Under the pieces are notes generated by a model that saw nothing but the letters and a program-made list of their open reading frames with translations, made no database searches and was not told the DNA's origin. This document shows, in pieces, positions 1 through 10,208 of a stretch of 64,000 bases of DNA. This DNA comes from Penicillium oxalicum. Lineage: Eukaryota; Ascomycota; Eurotiomycetes; Eurotiales; Aspergillaceae. The translations under genes and the position numbers were made by a program. Position 1 is the first letter of the stretch. Each line of letters begins with the position of its first letter. The stretch is from the NCBI RefSeq assembly GCF_001723175.1, contig NC_064650.1, positions 2,480,001 through 2,544,000 of the forward strand. Direction: 5' to 3'.

Positions 1-673
1 AAATACTACTCCTCTCGCTACCAGGCTCCTTTACGTTCCTGTCCTGCTTTTCAGTACATACCCAGTCAATCTACCAAGTAGAAGGAAATAGTGGAATAGG
101 CTACCATGCTATCATTCGAGTAAAAAAATCGAGTCATTACAATGTAATATCAAGAGCGGCGTTATTCAAACCAGTAGATGGATACATAGTATGCCAAACA
201 GACTGTGATTATCCCGGCTCGAAAATACATAACAGGATCATCAACAAAGTTTTACCTCCCACGGTGCTAGATCAGATGAATGTAGCAACCGAGCGTCCAG
301 CCCGAGATTTGAATCCACTGTACGACTTTAAAAATAAAATTATCGACTGGAACAAACATACGTTGGCTCAAAGACCGAAGCAAACAGTCTATGTACATGG
401 ACAAATATAATTTCCTCTCCAAAAAAAGGAAAATGATCAATATACAGAATAGACAGGCATAAAGAGAGTAGACAAAGGCAGACGGAGCGGTCACGCCGTG
501 TTTGTGCAAGAGAAAGTAGCCAGTAGTGATGTGGGAAAAGGCCGAATCTAGAAGACAGAAGGGGGGGGGGGGGGGAGAGAGAGAAAAGCCCGACATTGCC
601 GAATAGACGCGATGATATAGACAGATGGCGCGGCCTGATACATGGCGTGGGACAAGGTGTGTTGGAGGAACAT
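1..673. other. Non-coding left edge
   Basis: No supported gene. It is AT-rich and holds the presumed 3' UTR of the acyl-CoA synthetase gene, plus a G15 run at 561-575 followed by a GA tract. Confidence 0.6.
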
Positions 674-3171
674 CTACAACTTGGCGCGAGGAGAAGACTC
701 TTCGGTCAGGGCTTGCTCGTACAATTGGTCCAGGAGTTGACGGTAGGCCTTAACGACGGGAGGACGCTTGAGCTTGAGACTGAGGTAGTAAAAAAAAAGA
801 CAATGTTAGCCGAGAGTGTCCATGCAGAGAGATGCAAGAAAAAACATGAACAAAAAAAAGTTCATCCCTGGTTCAATGGGTGAGAGGGAAACTTACGTAG
901 GAGTGAGAAGGTTGTTCTCCACAGTGAAGGGCTCCAACTTCAAGGAGACGTTGCGCACACGCTCGTATCCAGCGAGACGGTGCTTCTTGGCAACGCGATC
1001 GAAATCACGCAGCACAGCCCGGCGAACCTTGTCGTCCGTCAGTGCAGACTTGAGCGCCTCCAGATCGGTCGGAGCAATGGTCTGGCCCAACACCTTGCTG
1101 GCGTAAGGGGCAAACAAATCCGGTGCCACACCGAAGATACCAACCAGGAAGGTCTGCATGCTGTCGCCGTGCACGTAAGCCTGAGCCAGGTAGCCCAGCT
1201 CGGACATGAAGATACCCTCCAGACGCTCGGGGGAAATGTATTCTCCCTGCGCCAGCTTGAGGACGTTCTTGCGTCGGTCGATGATGATGATGCGGCCCAT
1301 CTCATCGATCTGACAGACGTCACCAGTGCGGAACCAACCATCCTCAGTCATGGCCTTGGAAGTCTCCTCGGGGTTCTTGAAGTACTCATTGAACATGTTG
1401 TTACCGCGCAGGAGCAGCTCACCACGTGGGTAGGGCTTGTCTTCGACGGAGTACTCCATGTCTGGGAGGGAGAGGAGGCAGACCTCGGTACAGGGAGCGA
1501 TCATTCCGCAGTTGCCCGAGGAGAGATCCTCGGTGGATTGCGCTGTCGCGCAGGCATAGGACTCGGTCAGACCATAACCCTGCACAATGTCGGTACCGGT
1601 GGCGACACGCAGGAAGTTGTGGAGAGTGGGATCCAGGGGAGCAGAGCCAGACACCATGTAGCGGGCACGCTCCAGGCCAATGGCCGAGGCAACCTTCTTG
1701 GCCCAAATGCGATCGTACAGCGCATGCTTGATGGTCGCCTTGGAGGGGTCTGGGTTCTTCATGTTGGCGGTCTTGGTAGCCACGATGTGACGAGACATAG
1801 TGCCCTTGAAGCCGGGCGCCTCGACGGTGGCCGATCGGATGGCACTGCCGAAACGGCTGTACAGACGAGGGACGGACATGAAGGCAGTGGGCTTGAGCTT
1901 CTTCAGATCATCCACCAGCTCGACAATGTTACCGTGGAAGTAACCGATACGAGCTCCACCCCAGAAAGCACAGTGCTCGGAAAGACGCGCGTAGATGTGG
2001 GCGAGAGGCAGATACGAGACCATGGTGTCGTTCTTCGTCTGAGCACAGGTGATCAGACCGGCCGAGGTGGCAGCGACGGCGCTCTTGTGGGTCAACACGA
2101 CTCCCTTGGGAGGTCCAGTGGTACCGGAGGTGTAGTTGATGGTGACAATGTCCGAGGGGCTCGGGGGGTTGTACCCACGCTTGCTGGCCTCTCCCAGAGC
2201 CTCAACCTGATCAATGGAATAGATCGAGAGATCGTGGCCGGCGGCCATTGACTCCAAAATGGCGCGCTTGGAGTAGCCGTTCTGCTCGCCCGCGTCAAGA
2301 GGATCAAGACTCACAATCATCTTGAGGTTGGGCAGAACATTCTTGAGCTTGAGGAGGGTAGGAATATGGGGGAGAGAGGTCACGACACGCTCAGCTCGGC
2401 GTGGTTGATGATGTACTCGGTAGCATCGGGAGCGAGCACGTCGTAGATGGAGACAGAGTAAAGGCCCTGAGCCATACAAGCCAGATCTAGCCATTAAAAA
2501 AAAACCAAGAAAGCGATTAGTCCTCGAAACTAAGATTCATCCTTCTTCTCTCTCTTTTTTTCCTTGCACTGCTGCCGCATCAAAGTAGACGTGTTCGTGG
2601 GACATACCGGTAATCTGCCACTCGGGGCGATTCTGACACCACAGACCAATTCCATACTGGCCCGAACGGTGGCAGCCATGCTTGTTGTGCAGCTCCACGA
2701 GACCCGCACCGAAATCCGCACGGCGTTTTTGCACTTCCTCATAGGTGAGCCATTTGTAATCATCCCATGATTTGGTGGCTGAGTTGAACGGGCGCCAGCC
2801 AAGACAGTGATTCTTGGGCAGGCGGTTGGCCGTGGATTCGAAGATGTCATGTGCCGTGAGAATCTAGTTGAATCAAAATGTATGACGAACCGTCAGCGTT
2901 TTTCTACCAAGTGAGACTTTCCAAACTTGATCGGACATGCTGATCTAGAAAAAAAAAGAAAAAACAAAACTGATCGTAAATCGGCCTGTTCGTAGCGTAC
3001 CTCGGGATCCAAAGTAGTCAGCAGCTCCTTTTGCGAATTCCACGCTCGGTAAATCGGACTGCGACCAGGCTGCTCCGTACCGGGGATCGCCACCGAGTAT
3101 GGCTTTCCCTTGGGAGGGGCCTTCTTCAACTCCGCCGCTTTGGCGAGGTGTGTGGGTTCTGAGAAGAACAT
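674..3171 (-). CDS. Peroxisomal long-chain acyl-CoA synthetase (one-base frameshift)
   Basis: Fatty-acid:CoA ligase of the AMP-forming (ANL) superfamily; it would activate fatty acids for peroxisomal beta-oxidation. Exons on the minus strand: 3171-3001, 2863-2608, 2486-897 and 779-674, about 707 residues once one missing base is allowed for. Motifs seen: the AMP-binding loop YTSGTTGPPKG, YGLTES, and the hinge region DGWFRTGD followed by DRRKNVLKLAQGEYISPE. The last exon ends SPRAKL; AKL is a PTS1-type tripeptide, so I infer peroxisomal import, as for Aspergillus FaaB or yeast Faa2. The start at 3171 opens MFFSEPTHLA, and the rest of exon 1 fits the family. Odd point: between about 2385 and 2393 the frame jumps by one. 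Upstream reads IINHAELS then hits TGA, while downstream resumes as VVTSLPHIP; one extra base restores continuity. Assembly error is likelier than a pseudogene, because everything else is intact. Confidence 0.92.
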
Positions 3172-3310
3172 GACGAGAATGGAACTAGAGAGCGCACATT
3201 TGAAGCGTTGGGCATTAGCACAGGTCTCGGTCGGTGGATGGTTGGCACGTCATCACAAACAGACCCGACAGACCATCCTCTTCGACGGTCTGACCTACCT
3301 GGAAAATCAG

Positions 3311-3316
3311 CCGAGG
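3311..3316. promoter_or_regulatory. CCGAGG motif (candidate FarA/FarB site)
   Basis: CCGAGG lies 140 bp upstream of the acyl-CoA synthetase start. CCTCGG and its complement form the core reported for the fatty-acid regulators FarA/FarB in Aspergillus. A six-base match is weak on its own. Confidence 0.35.
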
Positions 3317-3629
3317 CTAAAGGAATCAAGCGGCTCACGAGAGAAGACCACGTCTGAGCTCGTCAAAGTCCAACCGACGCAGGGAGAAGACAGGTGATGC
3401 TGGGGAGGAGGAGAGGAAGGAATGAAGTCAAAAGTCAAAGGGAAAGAGTAAAAAAAAAGATCAGGGGGCAGTTGAAGAGGGGAGAGTAAAGATGAAAAGC
3501 ACTGGGCAAGGCTGTGGAGAAGACACGGAAATCCGGAGGAGGTGGAGGAGGAGGAGGACAGACACCTTGCCTAGTTGGAACTTGGAACTATATCGCGACC
3601 AGCAGAAGGCCAGGCTGTGAGGCCAAGTA

Positions 3630-3635
3630 CCTCGG
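3630..3635. promoter_or_regulatory. CCTCGG motif (candidate FarA/FarB site)
   Basis: Second copy of the fatty-acid response core, 459 bp upstream of the acyl-CoA synthetase start and in the opposite orientation to the copy at 3311. Confidence 0.35.
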
Positions 3636-4388
3636 CATCAGGACGATGAGAGGGTACTTGGGGGTTGGGTGGGAATTACACTGTGGACCCAAGTACCTCT
3701 GAGGTGCCGAGCCCACGAGGGTAGCCGATCCAATCTCGGCTGCCCAGACCCCACGGTCCCCTGACATGTTGCATTCACGTGGCTGTTCGCAAGACCCGTC
3801 AGGAATGTTGGGCGGATGATTGACCCCAGTGGCTTGGCAAGGGGTTCAATGGTAGTCAAGTCGAGTCTCTCATTTGATTCCGAAGTGCTTTCTGACCTCC
3901 GACAGGGTTTTCGTGCCAAGGATCGGCGTCAGTAATCGTGCGGTGAACCCGCAAGTAAGGCTCTTCTCATCCGGGTAGAAGGGCTTTCCTTTTACGAAAA
4001 TTGAATAATGAACGATAGAGCATATTGGAAGCATTGAGAAGTAGAGGATGAACCGATCATCACGTCTTGTACACATGCATTTACAGAGATCCGAAGCGGA
4101 ACCCAGACACATCACTATAGACATCAGAGCGCACTGGAACGCTCATCACCCGGGAAGTATGACCCGAATTCGCTATACAGGAGAGATGAAGCCCCGACAG
4201 AAAAGAAAAAATGGAAAAGAAGCAACCCAGAACGCCATGCCAAATGCCCACATGTCAGAGAGAATAGCATATACAAAGAAACGGCGATTTTCTTTTTGGA
4301 CACAGCCAAGGAAGGGAGAAAAAGAGAAAGAGAAAGAGAAAAAGAAAAGAACTAGACACAAAAGTTGACTTTCTCGGACAAGCGAGGA

Positions 4389-6151
4389 TCAACCGCTGAT
4401 CCAGTGCCACAACTTACCGTACCAGGTAGTGGGCTCAGCAGTCTCCCAGTGTTCACTGTCGGCGGTGGTTCGACCGGTATCCAAGTCCGCCTCAATGGGC
4501 TTGACAAAGGCCGGACGGAAAATGATCTTGTGACCGAGATACAGGACCACAAAGAGAATCAAGCTGAGATAGTTGATGAAGAAGCCTTGCACGTCGAATC
4601 CACCGATGAAGGAGGTGAATCCCTGCGTCAGGATAATCAGACAGTTGAAGAAGAGACCGTACCAGGACAACCAGGGCTGCAAGATCGCCTTGTACGGAAG
4701 CACATCACGGGAGATGTTGCGAGCATGGAGGGCCCGCTGGAAGGCCAAGTGGCAGCCGTTCAGGGACGCCCAGGTGATGAAGCCTGCCACACCGGAAATC
4801 TGCAACAACCAGCTGAACACGGTGGAGCCCGAGTTGGAGACATTGAGGAAGCCGAGCAGGCCGAACAGAGCCGTGAAGGCGACCGCGTAGTACGGCACAC
4901 CGCCCTTGCTGGTGCGCTTGAACAAGCGCGGGGCAAAGCCTTCCTGCGCCAGACCGATCAGGATACGGCTTCCACTGTAGACGTTGGAGTTGGCGGCCGA
5001 GAGTACCACGGTCAAGAGAACGGCGTTGATGATGCTGGGCAGAACGTTGACGCCAGCGCGACGAGCCGCGACGACAAAGGGCGAACCGTTCGCGTTAGAG
5101 GCGTCCACGCCGCTGGCCACCAAGCCAGGGTCGTCCGAGGGAACCACGATGCCGATGAAGAAGATGGTCAGAATGAAGAAGAAGACAATTCGGAAGAAGG
5201 TTTTGCGAATCGCCGCGGGGACAGTCTTGCGCGGGTTCTCGGTCTCACCGGCGGCAATACCGACCAGCTCGGTACCCTGGTAGGAGAAACCGGCCTGGAT
5301 CAAGCAGGACCAGAAGCCGATGAACTTGGCCAGAGCCGGATTCCCCTCGATCAGATGGGGCACAAAGGGGCCGGGATGCACCCAGTAACGGAAACCGATA
5401 TAACCCTCCTTGCCCACACCAGCGTTCATGCAGATCGCAAAGATCATGAAGCCGATCACGGTCAAGACCTTGATGCTGGAGAACCAAAATTCCATTTCTC
5501 CATAGAATCCCACGGGCAGCATGTTGAAAATGACAATCATGACCCAGAAGATGGCAATAAAGATGGCGATCGGAATCGACTCGTCCCAGAATTGAATGAT
5601 GAGACCGGTGGCGGTGAGTTCCAATGCGAATGTCGACGCCCACGAGAACCAATAGATCCAACCCATAGAGAAACCCAGACTAGGGTCGATCAGGCGCGCC
5701 GCGTACGAGGTGAAGGCACCGGGAATGGGGATGTATGTCGCGATCTCACCCAGTGCCGACATGACCGAGTAGACAATGGTGCCGACGAAGATGTACGCAA
5801 TCAGCGCCCCGACGGGACCAGCATTGGCAATCGCGGTACCACTACCGATGAAGAGACCGGTGCCGATTGTACCACCTGCAATCATGGAACAAGAACGATT
5901 CGAATGTTAGACACGGTGAGACCTTTCAGCACGGTGGGAGGAGACTCGCACGACTATCACGTACCGATGGCAATCATCTGCAGATGACGACTCTTCAACT
6001 TCCGCTTCAAGTCCGGCAGCGGATTCGATTCACGACTGGCGCCATGCTTCTCGTAGTCGACTTCATGCTGGTTGGCAGCGTGAGCCTCAACCTGCGTGAT
6101 GGGTCCTCCCGACTCTGTCTTGCCCTTGTCTGACCAGGGAGCGCCGGCCAT
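4389..6151 (-). CDS. Amino acid permease, fungal AAT/YAT family
   Basis: Plasma-membrane proton-coupled amino acid transporter of the APC superfamily. Exons 6151-5965 and 5875-4389 give 557 residues. The hydrophilic N-terminus (about 60 residues, MAGAPWSDKGKTE...) ends in KSRHLQMIAIG, and the junction restores the family signature IAIGGTIGTGLFIGSG of helix 1. About 12 hydrophobic segments follow, with conserved stretches YSVMSALGEIATYIPIPG, GFSMGWIYWFSWA, YQGTELVGIAAGE and GSRILIGLAQEG. The C-terminus WYGKLWHWISG is typical of the family. Substrate cannot be fixed from sequence; a broad-range permease is the best guess. Its 3' end lies about 1.2 kb upstream of the start of the acyl-CoA synthetase gene, on the same strand, with no sign of linkage in function. 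Confidence 0.93.
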
Positions 6152-9100
6152 GATGGACTGCTGCTGCTGCTATGAGGGAGGAGGGCAGATCCGGGGGGTT
6201 GGAGCCGTACAGAAGAGATGACGAAGAAAAGAAGGCGAAGAAGGGGAAAAAAAAAGAAAGATGGAGCAATATGGAATTTCCTCCCCAAAAAGGAAATACC
6301 CCAAAAAATCAGGTCAGCGACAGAATGTCCGAGTCATACAGCAATCAGGGCCCAAAAGAGTCACAGATGAATGGGGTGGACTGTCCGGGACCACAGGATT
6401 CCAGCAGCGGCTCCACCGTGAGAGCAAAATGGGGACAGTCGGACTGATAACCGCCTCCAATTTCGGGATGGGAGTTCTTGGGGAATTTCTCTTTGGTTGA
6501 AGTTCTCCGAGTCTCGGAATGGAAGGGTGGGTAGAATTGCTTGCGGTGGATCGAACCCACACGCGACGTCAAGAATTCCCCTCTACGACCCTCTGATTTC
6601 CCTAAGACGGGGTCGGATCTTAGGTAAAAGAAATGGTTACCAGCAGATAAAAAAACCTGGGGCAATCGAGGAGAAGAAAAAAAAAGAGGGTCTTGAATTG
6701 AACGGTGTTAAAATGGAGAGAAGAATTGGGGAAGATTTAAAGATGATTCCAATCTGCATCTGGGTTTTGTATGGAAATTTCTACACCAAGCCTACAGACG
6801 ACGGGACCGTCTGCCAGAGAGAAAAAAAGTCTAAAAATCTCTGCCACCCGAAACTTTGAATCTTATCGGGCGCACGAGTTTTACTTTTGCCTGTCTGATT
6901 CCCTTTTTCTCTTTTCTTTTTGTTTTTCTCCAACCTTTCCATCCTCTCCTGATGACCCTGACCCATGTGGGCCGCGCCATCGCCAGAGAAAAAAAAAGTT
7001 TGACCCCGTTGGTGGCGAACTGAGCACCGACACTTTTGAGTAAAGTGTACTCCGTCGAAATGCTGTTGGACGGCTCGTGGTCGAGTCGGATGCGGGATGA
7101 CCAGCCGATATGACATACCCAATCATCCATGATCGATGATTAGTCCTCTGACAATTCAGACACGGCATTATCTGTACATCGCACGGCCCTCGAGGCTGAC
7201 TGCCGTCTTATCGGACTCTGCAGTTTGTACTGTGCCGCATGCACATTCCACTGTATGCTGATGCCGCATGTTGAAATTGTGGACTAGTCTCTGTATACAA
7301 CAGACCAGGCTGTCTGAGCACTAGCCTGACCAGACCTATCCAGGACCGCGAGTTCAACCATTTTCACGGACAGTCCAGAGTTGTAGTGACTACCGGTGAC
7401 GGGTCTGCCGTGCGACTTGCAGCCGTCAGCCAACCAGTTGAGCAGAAGGAAAGCGCCACCCGCCGATCGGGAGTTTGCCGAAGAGGAGCCGTTTCGGGCC
7501 ATTCGGACTTGGCCTGGTGGTCGGGAGGTGCGTGGATTCTTGAGTGTTCTCACCATGTCACACTCTATCCCACGACAATCCAAAGTCACCCCGTAGAACA
7601 AAGATGCAAAGCAGATGACTCCATGGAGTAATCCATTATACCCCCCCGGGTCTTATTCAGTAGCTCTGAAACAAAAAACCAGATAAAACAAACAAGAATC
7701 AACCATTTCTAACCTCCCTCATTTCCACCCGTACAGTTTAGTACGTGTACCAGTAAAAAAAAAGGTGGTAAAAAGCCTACGACCGGGTTCCCCGGTCGGA
7801 AACTGCACCATGAGCCGCGCTGATGGCCGGTTTCGGCTCCATCCGATGGATGAGTCAAGCAAATGAGCCCAATGAACATCCAGCAAACGGGGGACTTTGA
7901 TCAGGAGGCCAGGATGGTTACCTTGATGGTGGTGTCTTTTGCCGTCTCATCCGCCAGTCTCCAGGTGGCTGAGAGTCGACATTTTTTTTTTCGCTAATAG
8001 GAGATCCAGGTCATTATTCATAGGGTGCTATGATTGAATTGCATACACAGTACATAGTCTTATAACATAGCCAGGGGAACAGAGCGATACAGAAATGCCG
8101 TCTAAAGTCACTGTTTAGAATACAATCATTCCAGCTTTACAGCAAGGGCGGATAAAAGTCCTTTCAAGCCCAGAGGTATCTACACACATGTAAACTCGAA
8201 CCCCCCCTCCATAAAATTTCTTACACCTGGTTGCAGGTGCCAAGGGTAGTAGTACCTAATAAAAATGTACCTGCCAGACTCAAATCTTTCAATTTGACCT
8301 TAGGCCTGGCTCGTCAGGAACAGGTCCACCACCCTTCTAGTGTAGATTTATGCGGTAGTCCAGAGTCTAGACTCTTTAACCGCGCTAACCATAAGCTCTA
8401 GTCTCGACCCTCTCACATCCAGTTTCAACCTTATATTCACTAGAGGTAGCAGTTGATGCAGTACACCTTCCGAATCTAGATCAATCTTGTTCGAGAAGGA
8501 AAACAGAAAAAGAAAATAACCTTATGACCCACAACGGGTACAGTTTGTACAGCCCCTACTGTAGTATCAATAATATCAGTTTGTAAGTGTCTTAGCACCC
8601 GATACTGATATGGATCTGTGTGGTATTGAATCGCTTAGAATGTAGTGAGAGCTTGTGTGAAGAAGGAATCTAGGCAAGGCGTGGAGGAGTAATAGTATAT
8701 GAGAAAATAATATGGGAGTGAAGGAATGGCAATGCACGAAATTTTCGTTTTTTTTTTCTTTTCGGAAGAAAGGGAGGATTAAAAGTGTGCACGTGGCTAG
8801 TCCCCGGGGAGGGGTGCCCGTCGCTCAAGCAGGCAGCTGTTTACTATTTCGGGATAGAGTCAGCCTGGATTACTTAGGTTCTCTCTCCACTTGATGCAAC
8901 AGCTTCCAGAGAGTCTTGATTATTCATAAAGACTGGAAGAGTTGGAAGCTTGTATTACTATTGTGATTACTCATCCTCTTTATGACATGGCATTCATCGA
9001 AGCCATCTATACGACGGGCAACAAGATGACAGTGCTATAGAGAAGAGTATGACGGGATAAGCACTTGATCATTTGGAATTGTCATCAACAAAACGTCGGC

Positions 9101-9406
9101 GTCGTTCAAAGTATCATCATTGTCATTTCTCATAAACCACCCCCCCCCTTTAACGGGCTCATGCCAAAGAAAATATTAATAAAAATGGGGTATCGTATGA
9201 GAGAGAGAGCACTAGAATCATAAGGAAAAAAATCAACAAGCAAGCAAACAGAGACCACTGCTCTGTACCACCTCATCTGACGAGCAGTTATATCTGATGG
9301 CCCAGGGCAGAGTGCACTGACACCTTCCAAGAGAACCCCGCAAGAGAAACAAACAACTCATTGGACCGCTCACGAAACGTTTGCGACCCTCATCACTCAC
9401 TTGTCA
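6152..9406. other. 3.2 kb intergenic region
   Basis: Upstream of the permease and downstream of the MARVEL gene. I see purine-rich leader sequence (6220-6300), AT-rich stretches and short C runs at 7641 and around 9130. No reading frame here resembles a protein, and a tRNA-like sequence at about 6545 fails pairing checks. Confidence 0.5.
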
Positions 9407-10208
9407 TCAAGTGCGCTTACATTTAAACACCCAGTTGGGCATTATTGGAAGTTTTTTCTGTGCAGTTTGGCCACTTCGTCGATGCTCCTTGAGGTCCATG
9501 ATGGCAAAGTAAGTTGTGACAGCGAAAAGGACCCTGTCAAAGGACAAAATTAGTCAATGATGCTCCACTAATGAGTGGGTGCCCCCCTTCCCACGCAGCC
9601 ACAAACAGCGCAGAGAGAGAGAGACGAAGAGAGAGAGAGAGACGAAGAGAGAGAGAGAGACGAAGAGAGAGAGGGAGAGAGAGAGAGAGAGAGAGCTCTT
9701 ACCATTCAAAGGCTCCAAACACCGTTACAGCCTGCAAAGCCCGGCATGCACTCCAGCGGCAGTAGACTGGTGCGGGCAACTCGGCACCTAGAGCGATAAA
9801 GCCGGCAAACCAGAAGATCATGGTGACGACCTCGACTGCGGGAATCACGAACCGGTGCGCCAGGCGGGGCATGTAGATGGGCGCGGCGAGAAGATAAGGT
9901 GTGGCCAGGAAGGTGGTCCAGCAGCCGAGGAAGAGGAGGTAGTTGACTGTGTCGTAGCTGGTCCATGGATAACCCCAGACACTGATGACTATAGGTCGGG
10001 AATAGAAGAGAATGTATTAGCCGGAGAGAAAAGAGAGATTGGATGTAATAGATGCAATGATTTGGCCAGTTTCAAGGCGCAGTGTGTTGATTGAAAAGGC
10101 TGGGACAGTTGTATAGTGTGACCACTTACCATAGGCAGTCAAAGCAACCACAATCAAGCCAAAGAGAATCTGTGCAAAGCGCACGGCATAGATCCAGGGC
10201 ATCGCCAT
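9407..10208 (-). CDS. MARVEL-domain integral membrane protein, 163 residues
   Basis: Small four-helix membrane protein of the MARVEL type, the fold of fungal Nce102-like eisosome/export proteins and many uncharacterised proteins. Exons 10208-10130, 9988-9703 and 9533-9407 give 163 residues with all phases consistent. Helix 1 is WIYAVRFAQILFGLIVVALTAY; helix 2 spans TVNYLLFLGCWTTFLATPYLL; helix 3 is VVTMIFWFAGFIALG; helix 4 is FEWVLFAVTTYFAIMDL. A conserved-looking YCRWSACRALQAV sits between helices 3 and 4, and the tail is basic (KKLPIMPNWVFKCKRT). The start at 10208 is the only ATG before helix 1. Intron 2 carries the GA repeat at 9613-9697. Function unknown; a membrane-domain organiser is possible, by analogy only. 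Confidence 0.85.
9613..9697. repeat. GA-rich repeat with 18-bp period
   Basis: Alternating GA broken by ACGAA at an exact 18-base spacing (C at 9625, 9643, 9661), then plain GA. It lies inside intron 2 of the MARVEL gene, a few bases from the splice donor at 9702. Confidence 0.9.

Larger units (their letters stand above)
3172..4388. other. Upstream region of acyl-CoA synthetase / downstream of permease
   Basis: No supported gene. It contains the synthetase promoter side, including CCGAGG at 3311-3316 and CCTCGG at 3630-3635, and probably the 3' UTR of the permease near 4300-4388, which holds an AAAGAG repeat. Confidence 0.6.

Noticed and set aside
980..2251. 423-codon plus-strand frame opposite the acyl-CoA synthetase
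   Set aside because: A mirror of the strongly biased codons of the real gene; no recognisable domain, and the minus-strand gene has all family motifs.
4365..5987. 540-codon plus-strand frame opposite the amino acid permease
   Set aside because: Antisense shadow of the permease; composition (Asp, Glu, Gly, Arg) is that expected from reversed transmembrane codons.
6535..6660. tRNA-like B-box (GGGTTCGATCCAC) on the minus strand
   Set aside because: The T-arm does not pair properly (second base pair fails), no matching acceptor stem or A box is found upstream, and no anticodon arm can be drawn.
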